Below, piece by piece: positions 1 through 5,134 of a stretch of DNA of 12,318 nucleotides. Under the pieces are notes generated by a model. That model ran no database searches and was not told where the DNA came from. It saw nothing but the letters and a program-made list of their open reading frames with translations. Positions within the stretch are counted from its first letter, which is position 1, and every line of letters begins with the position of its first letter. The DNA lies in the NCBI GenBank assembly GCA_036496265.1, contig DASXLL010000076.1, positions 1 to 12,318 on the forward strand, in the 5' to 3' direction. This DNA is from CAYLLN01 sp036496265. Lineage in GTDB: Bacteria; Planctomycetota; Planctomycetia; Pirellulales; Pirellulaceae. A program made the translations under genes and the position numbers.

Positions 1-1
1 G

Positions 2-690
2 CGAATTTGCCGCGAAATGCATTGGCCGTCCATGTGTTTCCGCTACGTGCTCACCGATATTTCAGTGGCCACGCTCGAGGCTTTGGAGCACACGGGCAGC
101 TTTGCCGAGTTTCTGGCCGCGGAAACGGCTGATTTCGCCGCTTATCACATGGATGGCGACGGCACCGAGCTGCCGACGCGAACCGGCCAGCCGCGAACAG
201 TTGAAGCCTTTCGCGCCGTGATGGATCATACCGGTCCGCGCGACATTCGTCGCATGCTCGTGGGCATGATCGAAGCCGGAGCTGCGGCAATTACGACGCT
301 TAGGTATTCGCAGACCGGCAGCCGCTGTTCTGCAAGCTGCAATCCGATCAGTTTCCAACGCTGCGTCGAGCCCGCGACGAGGCAATTGCGCGTGTCGGCG
401 CGAATTTCCTTCCGCTCGGAACCACGCGCGATGAATCGTATACCTTCGCGACCGTTTTGGGCGGACTGGGGCGGGTCGCGGAAGCGGCTGGGTTGTTCCA
501 GCAGTCCAATTGCGAGCGAGGAAAAGACTCTCGCCGCTTGCTCGGCTGGGCGATGTGTGAATCGCACCAGGGGAAATTCCAACAAACGTAGGAGTTCGCC
601 GAGCAGGCTCTTGAATTGAGCCCCACCGACAACCAGGTGAGCGACTTTCTGAACGCGCTTCACTTGGAGCTGAAAAGCTGCTGCAGTTGA
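2..690 (+). pseudogene. Decayed gene remnant, frameshifted, TPR-like C-terminal half
   Basis: Two coding-like stretches in different frames appear to be pieces of one gene. The first is open from the window edge in frame 2 and reads sensibly to about 300 (e.g. TLEALEHTGSFAEFLAAE, then RDIRRMLVGMIEAGAAAITT). After that the frame becomes arginine/serine-rich and loses protein character. From about 322 to the TGA at 688-690, frame 1 reads as a helical repeat protein (AIARVGANFLPLG, TVLGGLGRVAEAAGLFQQ, EFAEQALELSPTD), which resembles tetratricopeptide repeats. This stretch is interrupted by an in-frame TAG at 589-591, where a CAG glutamine codon would fit. One frameshift near 300-322 plus one nonsense codon suggests decay, though sequencing error at the shift cannot be excluded. 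The 5' end may lie upstream of the window. I do not recognise the parent family of the N-terminal part. A gene caller might report only 17-619 as a hypothetical protein. Confidence 0.5.
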
Positions 691-744
691 TTTTTTTGCC
701 TCGCGTTACTCGCATCAACGCGAGTAACGCGAGGTTGAATCAAC
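686..744. repeat. Long imperfect palindrome / strong hairpin
   Basis: The core is a perfect 15-bp stem, CCTCGCGTTACTCGC (699-713) against its complement (720-734), with a 6-base loop ATCAAC. An outer 7-bp stem, GTTGATT (686-692) with AATCAAC (738-744), encloses it, with small unpaired stretches (T-rich 693-698 and 735-737). It lies between the end of the decayed gene and the stop of the convergent LEERIAP gene, so it could terminate transcription from both sides. However, the T-run is on the upstream side on the + strand and neither side has a U-tract after the stem, so it is not a classical intrinsic terminator. A dispersed palindromic (REP-like) element is the other possibility. Confidence 0.7.
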
Positions 745-753
745 GCAGGCCAA

Positions 754-981
754 TTACAGCCACTGTTGGGCCATGACCAGGCCAAAGCCGCCCTTCGATC
801 CCTTGCCGCCACCGACCACGATGGCCTGTTGGAACGGGCTGCCATGATCAAAACCCTGTTGGGCCATGATCAGGCTCGGGCCGCCCTTGCTGCCCTTCCC
901 GCCGCCGGCAACGATTGCCTGCTGGACAGGACCGTGCGACGGAGCAATCCGCTCTTCCAAACGAACGATAGAAAACTTCAT
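754..981 (-). CDS. Small LEERIAP-type planctomycete protein with two internal repeats
   Basis: A 75-residue protein of unknown function. It begins MKFSIVRLEERIAPS; short planctomycete proteins opening with a basic stretch and LEERIAP are a pattern I recognise, but I know of no assigned function. Residues 16-45 and 46-75 are two copies of a roughly 31-residue unit: HG(S)P, a QQAIV core, the glycine/lysine stretch GGGKGSKGG, a short hydrophobic step and MAQQ. The duplication is also visible in DNA with a 93-base period (CTGTTGGGCCATGA at 763 and 856 on the + strand). The ATG at 981 is chosen over a GTG at 990 because GAGGAG (990-995) lies 8 bases upstream, ideal spacing. There is no clear membrane helix or signal peptide. 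No enzyme that could modify it as a precursor peptide is present in the window. It converges on the decayed gene across the palindrome at 686-744. Confidence 0.75.
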   Translation of the reverse strand: MKFSIVRLEERIAPSHGPVQQAIVAGGGKGSKGGPSLIMAQQGFDHGSPFQQAIVVGGGKGSKGGFGLVMAQQWL

Positions 982-1435
982 TACCAACACTCCTCGAGAG
1001 AAGAAAAAAAGATTGCGAACCAGACGGCGGTTACCCGGGTTGCTTTTGGCCCCATTCCGCCGTCAGGCTTCGCGGTGTTTTGTGGACACGGCTAAAAGCA
1101 GTCGCCGTGCCACCGGGCCCCAGTCTTCTTGCCGCTCCCGGCCACTTCAATCGATTGAGCGGATTGCGCAGACAAATCGGGCCGAAGCGCTTCCGGTCGT
1201 AACGATTATTCCGTCCGCGCCGCCCCACAGATTTTTTTCGCCGCCAACTTTCCCCTGCCCGCCGCTGCCATTCATGTTGCCAATCTCGAACACGTTGCCG
1301 CAACCTCGCCCCCAATTCGCCCCATTCCCCGTCCCCTGCGGCTGATTTTGCTTGCAATACGCACCGGTCGCAACTAACGGCGCGTCTCCTAAAAATTCCG
1401 CGCTGGCACGTCGCGCTGTGAATGTCTGACGAGCG
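982..1435. other. Gene-free gap
   Basis: No convincing coding region on either strand. Open frames here are arginine/proline-rich, lack ribosome binding sites and look like chance openings in GC-rich DNA. The right end (982-1000) carries the GAGGAG ribosome binding site of the LEERIAP gene, so its promoter should lie between here and about 1100, but I could not pick one out. A 10-base direct repeat TCTGACGAGC occurs at 1425-1434 and 1441-1450, the second copy overlapping the last codons of the neighbouring small gene. No tRNA-like or riboswitch-like structure was recognised. Confidence 0.5.
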
Positions 1436-1630
1436 TCAACTCTGACGAGCAGCGAGAACCCTTCGATCGCGGGCGCCTTCCCGTTCCACCAGCTTGATCA
1501 GCAACTCGTCGCGCTCGTCCTCAAGCTGAGCCCTCCGCTCAGGCTGATAGGAAGTCGCCTCAGCAATCTGCCGTTCGATAGCTGCCACCTTCCGCCAGAT
1601 CCTAACTGCCTCGCTAGTGTATGCGACCAT
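1436..1630 (-). CDS. Small coiled-coil hypothetical protein
   Basis: A 64-residue protein of unknown function. Residues 10-55 (IWRKVAAIERQIAEATSYQP, then RRAQLEDERDELLIKLVERE) are highly charged with leucine/isoleucine spacing typical of an antiparallel helical hairpin or coiled coil. There is no signal peptide or membrane segment, so it is probably cytosolic. The ATG at 1630 is strongly supported by AGGGAGG in the + positions 1639-1645, 8 bases from the start, one of the two best ribosome binding sites in the window. It stands alone on the - strand, with no near partner. The amino-acid composition is balanced, unlike the arginine/proline-rich chance frames around it. It could bind a nucleic acid or act as a small adaptor, but nothing in the sequence decides this. 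Confidence 0.65.
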   Translation of the reverse strand: MVAYTSEAVRIWRKVAAIERQIAEATSYQPERRAQLEDERDELLIKLVEREGARDRRVLAARQS

Positions 1631-1658
1631 CCGCAGTGCCTCCCTGAGATATTACGGA

Positions 1659-1862
1659 ATGGACGGCAAAGGGGCGTCAAAAGTTCCTCCCGGGAACTCC
1701 GCGGGACCGGGCAGCGTCTCAGTTATTCGTACGCTTGTCGGTGCGCTCTTGCGCCCAAGGTTGGCAATGCTCATCCATATCGCAATGTTGGCGCTGTTCT
1801 ATCTTGTTTTGCTGGCACCCCTGTTCTGGTGCCTGGAACCGCCATTTGACACGCCGTTCTGA
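1659..1862 (+). CDS. Possible small membrane protein
   Basis: A doubtful 67-residue frame. The N-terminal half is glycine/serine-rich. Residues from about 37 onward form one strongly hydrophobic helix (MLIHIAMLALFYLVLLAPLF), followed by a short tail ending PPFDTPF. Support comes from this plausible membrane segment, third-codon-position G/C preference, and a terminator-like hairpin starting 10 bases after the TGA. Against it, no Shine-Dalgarno precedes the ATG at 1659, and the 5' part occupies the likely promoter region of the divergent coiled-coil gene. An internal ATG at 1768 would give a 31-residue single-helix peptide instead. The same frame is open back to a GTG at 1617. Confidence 0.3.
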   Translation: MDGKGASKVPPGNSAGPGSVSVIRTLVGALLRPRLAMLIHIAMLALFYLVLLAPLFWCLEPPFDTPF

Positions 1863-1866
1863 TTGC

Positions 1867-1910
1867 CCCGCAAAAAAGGCCCCGCCAATGCGCCTTTTTC
1901 GTTTTTGCGG
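1867..1910 (+). terminator. Terminator-like hairpin
   Basis: AAAAAGGC (1873-1880) pairs with GCCTTTTT (1892-1899), an 8-bp stem with an 11-base loop, and the T-run continues as CGTTTTT (1900-1906). An alternative outer pairing joins CCGCAAAAA (1868-1876) with TTTTTGCGG (1902-1910). The A-run/T-run layout could work in both directions. It sits just after the doubtful membrane ORF ending at 1862 and is the main argument that some + strand transcript ends here. Confidence 0.5.
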
Positions 1911-2380
1911 CGGAGTGGCTGTGTTTTGCGCAGCACGACACATCCTTCGGCGGCGGTACGGCATTCGTTCGACGCAGCCCCCTCGCCCCGCGCCCCTTGA
2001 ACCCCGGCGTCCCCATCGCCCCGCGCCTTCCCGCAATTTTCCGGAATTCCCCAGAATTTGGTCCGGTTTTGGGACCAAATCTCAATCTAGCTAATAGACA
2101 GAGCGACACCGCGCCCGCCCGAGCTCCCCAGCTTCGAACCCCTAAAGCACTCCTCAACTTGAGCGCCCTCGCAATTCAACCCAAAACCACAACCTCACAG
2201 CCATCAATCACTTACAACATTCCCCCAACCCCTGCGTAATTACAAAACTTCAAACTTTAGCGCCTGAAACCAACCAGGATTTACGCCGCCCGGCATCCTT
2301 GAATTCCAAACTCCCCAACCATTACATTGACGTTCGGTTGACAGCCGCCTGCCAAATTCTGTGCTTTCAGGACCCTTCCG
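1911..2380. other. Gene-free, C-rich gap with inverted repeat and G-poor tract
   Basis: No frame on either strand has a plausible protein. The left part (1970-2040) is C-rich with CCCC runs. Next come an inverted repeat at 2056-2080 and, from about 2140 to 2255, a stretch where the + strand is very poor in G and rich in C and A. This ends in the 5' region of the sugar isomerase-like gene. I see no clear conserved promoter. Confidence 0.5.
2056..2080. repeat. Perfect 9-bp inverted repeat
   Basis: ATTTGGTCC (2056-2064) and GGACCAAAT (2072-2080) are exact complements around the 7-base loop GGTTTTG. It lies about 300 bases upstream of the sugar isomerase-like gene in non-coding DNA. It could be an operator for a dimeric regulator or a hairpin at the end of a leftward or rightward transcript. 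There is no adjacent T-run of terminator length. Confidence 0.5.
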
Positions 2381-3271
2381 ATGAATAGCTTCTCTCGCCG
2401 TGACTTTCTGGCTTCCGCCGCCGCTGCCGGAGCAGTTTCCGTGATTGATTTCAGCCTGCCGCAATCAGCACGAGCCGCCAAAGACGAAGCAGCGATTGCT
2501 TATGGCCTGGTCACGTACATGTGGGGCGCGGAGTGGGATTTGCCGACGCTGCTGGAGAACTGCAAGAAGACGAACGTGCTCGGCGTGGAGTTGCGGACGA
2601 CACATGCCCATAAGGTTGAGCCCGACTTGAGCGAATCGCAGCGTTCGGAGGTCGCCAAGCGTTTCGCCGACGCAGGCGTCACCTGTGTCGGCATCGGCAG
2701 CGACGAACGGCTTTGCAACCCTGACCCGGCGGCTCACAAAAAGGCGCTCGACAAATGCAAAGAGTTCGTCCGCCTCAGCCACGACATCGGCGGCAGCGGC
2801 GTGAAGGTCAAGCCGAACGATTTTCATGAACCGCAGGTGCCGCGGGAAAAGACGATCGAGCAAATCGGCAAGGCCCTCAACGAGCTGGGCGAATATGCCG
2901 CCGGGTTTGGCCAGCAAATTCGCCTCGAAGTCCACGGCAGATGCTCCGAGCCGGCTACGATCAAGAAGATCATGGACGTCGCCACCAACGACAACGTCTT
3001 CCTCTGCTGGAACAGCAACAAAACTGACCTTGGCGGCGACGGCTTCGAGAAGAATTTTCAATTGCTCCGGCCGCGATTCGGCTCGACGCTCCACGTCCGC
3101 GCGTTCACCGCGCCCGACTATCCGTGGCAGGAGCTCTTCAACCTGCTTGTGAAGTCCAAGTGGGAAGGCTGGATGCTCTGCGAAGCCGCCGACAAAGTCC
3201 CCGACAAAGTCGCCGCCCTGGCCGAGCAGCGCAAGACGTTCGAAAGCATGCTCAAGAAAGCCACCGGCTAA
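2381..3271 (+). CDS. Tat-exported sugar isomerase/epimerase-like TIM-barrel protein
   Basis: A 296-residue protein, probably a periplasmic member of the xylose isomerase-like TIM-barrel family (AP endonuclease 2 fold), which acts on sugars or sugar derivatives with a bound divalent metal. The N-terminus carries a twin-arginine signal, SRRDFLASAAAAGAVS (residues 5-20), with likely cleavage near SARA (29-32), so it should be exported folded. Barrel features follow: LGVELRTTHAH (67-77), VTCVGIGSD (100-108), IRLEVHGR (180-187), VFLCWNSN (206-213), LHVRAF (237-242) and WMLCEAADK (264-272). E183, H238 and E268 are the likely metal ligands by family analogy. The ATG at 2381 has AGGA 8 bases upstream. 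The gene ends 7 bases from the convergent sulfatase stop, with no terminator between. Such proteins often accompany sulfatases and polysaccharide catabolism genes in planctomycetes. The substrate cannot be told from the sequence. Confidence 0.9.
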   Translation: MNSFSRRDFLASAAAAGAVSVIDFSLPQSARAAKDEAAIAYGLVTYMWGAEWDLPTLLENCKKTNVLGVELRTTHAHKVEPDLSESQRSEVAKRFADAGVTCVGIGSDERLCNPDPAAHKKALDKCKEFVRLSHDIGGSGVKVKPNDFHEPQVPREKTIEQIGKALNELGEYAAGFGQQIRLEVHGRCSEPATIKKIMDVATNDNVFLCWNSNKTDLGGDGFEKNFQLLRPRFGSTLHVRAFTAPDYPWQELFNLLVKSKWEGWMLCEAADKVPDKVAALAEQRKTFESMLKKATG

Positions 3272-3278
3272 TTCGCGA

Positions 3279-5024
3279 TCACTTCCGCGTCACGTAAGCA
3301 AAATACGCTCCGCACAGCTCCTTGCCGCCCTCGTCGTAGCAGAACGATTGCATTGTCGTTTTCGGGCCCGCTTTGAGCGGCGTCGTGAACACGACTTCCT
3401 TCGCGCCCGCCGGCACCGGCTTCGTTTCGTCGAACGCGCCGTCGATTTTCAGCCGGATTTTGGCGATCGGCAGCGCCTTGCCGGCCTGCAGTCCGCCATC
3501 CACGGCTTTGAACGCCGGCACGCCCGCCGCGATTCCGGCATCGGCCTCTTTCGGCCACCGCCGCAGCGCGATTTCATACTGGCCATTTTCGACGACCCGA
3601 ATATTCCAAACCGAATTCGTCTCTTTGCCCTCTCGCAAGTTGTTCATGTTGTCGCAGTACACATTCCACCAGTCCGCGGCGGAAAGCGTCATCGGGTTTT
3701 CCTCTTTCGCCCCAATCACGATCGGCACCGGATCGGCGAGCAGCGGTTCCACTTCGTTCCACCATTTCTCGTAATCACTTCGGAGCTGCTTCAAGACTTC
3801 CGGTTGCTTATCTGCCACGTTCGTCTTTTGCGCCGGATCAGACCGCAAATCGTACAACTCATCGCCACCGACCAAGCGCCACTTATTTCGCATCACGCAG
3901 GAATCAAACTTCGCTGGCTTTTGCCCATATTGTACGACGAGCGTCCGCTCCGGCACTTTCGCTCCCGCCGCGCCGCGGAGGACTGTCGCCAGACTGGTGC
4001 CGTCAAATTTCGCCGACGCCGGCTTCTCGATGCTGCAGAGATCGATCAGTGTCGGCAATAAATCCTGCACCTCGCACAGATCATCCACCGACTGCGAAAT
4101 TAACTTGCCTCCCGGCCAGCGAATCGTGCAAAACGCCCGATGCCCGCCCTCGTAGTACGTGGTCTTTCGCCCGCGCATCCCGGCATTGTAAAAGTTCACA
4201 CCCGCAGTCCCGCCGTTGTCATGAAAGAAAATCAGAATCGTGTTGTCAGCCAGGCCGGTTTCGTCCAGCGTCTTCACCAGCCGGCCCATGTTTTCGTCGA
4301 GATTGGCAATCATGCCAAAAAAGTTGGGGGGACCGCCGGAGCCGGCGTACATCTGCTTATACTTGTCCGCCACCCAGAGCGGTCCGTGCGGCGCATTCGT
4401 CGGCAAGTAGAGAAAGAACGATTCATCGGCCGCCTTGCGCTGCTTGATCCAGTCGAGCGACAAGTTGAACCAGACGTCGGTGCAATAACCGGGATATTCG
4501 TGCAACACGCCGTTATGCCGGAAGCGGCCGTCGAAGTAGTCGTTTTGCCACAAATCGGCCATCGATGTGATGCCCCAGCCGAGGTGATAAACGGCTTCCT
4601 GAAAGCCGCGATTGTTTGGCAAATTCGGATAGCTGTCGCCCAAATGCCACTTGCCAAAAAGAGCTGTCTTATATCCCGCGCTCGAGAAAATGTCGGCCAT
4701 CGTCGGAATTCCCGGCCGGATAAAGGACCGGCCGGCGCAGACGCTCGTCGCGCCATTGCGGCAGGCGTCGACACCGGTCATCAGTTGCCCGCGTGTGGGC
4801 GTACACATCGGCGCGACGTGAAAATCCATCAGCCGAACGCTCTGCCGCGCCAGCGCGTCAAGATTCGGCGTTTTCAAGGCGGGATTGCCGGTGAAGGAAA
4901 AATCGCCGAAGCCTTGATCGTCGCTGAGAACGACAATCACGTTCGGGCGGGCCGCGGCTAACGCATGAGTTGCCGAGGTAAGGACGAGAGCAACAACTGC
5001 CAATGAAGAAACGTAGCGGCGCAT
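3279..5024 (-). CDS. Secreted formylglycine-dependent sulfatase (arylsulfatase family)
   Basis: A 581-residue type I sulfatase that should hydrolyse sulfate esters of a sulfated polysaccharide or small ester outside the cytoplasm. A Sec signal peptide (residues 1-25, h-region SSLAVVALVLTS, cleavage after ALA) supports the ATG at 5024. The frame stays open to 5180, but the extra 52 residues show no signal or conservation and would overlap the next gene. Catalytic features are complete: metal-binding DD (35-36), the CTPTR motif (74-78) whose C74 becomes formylglycine, GKWHLG (124-129), NAPHGP (210-215), HDNGG (268-272) and RGRKTTYYEGGHR (284-296). The core ends near DELYDLRSDP. About 130 further residues, including LSAADWWNVYCDNMNN and a beta-rich end, form a C-terminal extension common in planctomycete sulfatases. 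No ribosome binding site is evident. It follows the DUF1549/DUF1553 gene by 110 bases on the same strand. No sulfatase-maturing enzyme is in the window. Confidence 0.95.
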   Translation of the reverse strand: MRRYVSSLAVVALVLTSATHALAAARPNVIVVLSDDQGFGDFSFTGNPALKTPNLDALARQSVRLMDFHVAPMCTPTRGQLMTGVDACRNGATSVCAGRSFIRPGIPTMADIFSSAGYKTALFGKWHLGDSYPNLPNNRGFQEAVYHLGWGITSMADLWQNDYFDGRFRHNGVLHEYPGYCTDVWFNLSLDWIKQRKAADESFFLYLPTNAPHGPLWVADKYKQMYAGSGGPPNFFGMIANLDENMGRLVKTLDETGLADNTILIFFHDNGGTAGVNFYNAGMRGRKTTYYEGGHRAFCTIRWPGGKLISQSVDDLCEVQDLLPTLIDLCSIEKPASAKFDGTSLATVLRGAAGAKVPERTLVVQYGQKPAKFDSCVMRNKWRLVGGDELYDLRSDPAQKTNVADKQPEVLKQLRSDYEKWWNEVEPLLADPVPIVIGAKEENPMTLSAADWWNVYCDNMNNLREGKETNSVWNIRVVENGQYEIALRRWPKEADAGIAAGVPAFKAVDGGLQAGKALPIAKIRLKIDGAFDETKPVPAGAKEVVFTTPLKAGPKTTMQSFCYDEGGKELCGAYFAYVTRK

Positions 5025-5134
5025 GATTGATTTGAGAGGGCTAGAGAGCATCAAGGAGCCAGCGAATGCCCTTGAGATTACGCCGGCGCTCGGCGCATGC
5101 AAGCACCCTCCAGCAGCGACTGGAAATTTGCCGC

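Noticed and set aside
763..946. Direct repeat with 93-base period considered as a CRISPR or mobile-element repeat
   Set aside because: Only two copies, no regular spacer, and the period is a whole number of codons in the LEERIAP gene, so it is a coding duplication.
766..1095. + strand frame with an apparent repeat (LLGHDQA twice)
   Set aside because: The repeat is only the antisense image of the tandem units in the LEERIAP gene, which has the ribosome binding site and recognisable N-terminus.
1031..1357. 108-residue open frame on the - strand
   Set aside because: Starts at TTG with no ribosome binding site, is arginine/tryptophan/glycine-rich like chance GC-rich openings, and overlaps the region expected to hold the LEERIAP gene promoter.
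2338..2369. TTGACA (2338-2343) as a -35 element for the sugar isomerase-like gene
   Set aside because: No acceptable -10 hexamer at 16-18 bases; the bases there read close to TGCTTT. The exact -35 match alone is weak evidence, and the start would leave an unusually short leader.
2465..3094. 209-residue - strand frame opposite the sugar isomerase-like gene
   Set aside because: Antisense shadow caused by codon bias; the + strand gene has a Tat signal and barrel motifs.
3348..4961. Long + strand frames across the sulfatase gene
   Set aside because: Arg/His/Pro-rich shadows of the sulfatase coding strand, which has a complete catalytic motif set.
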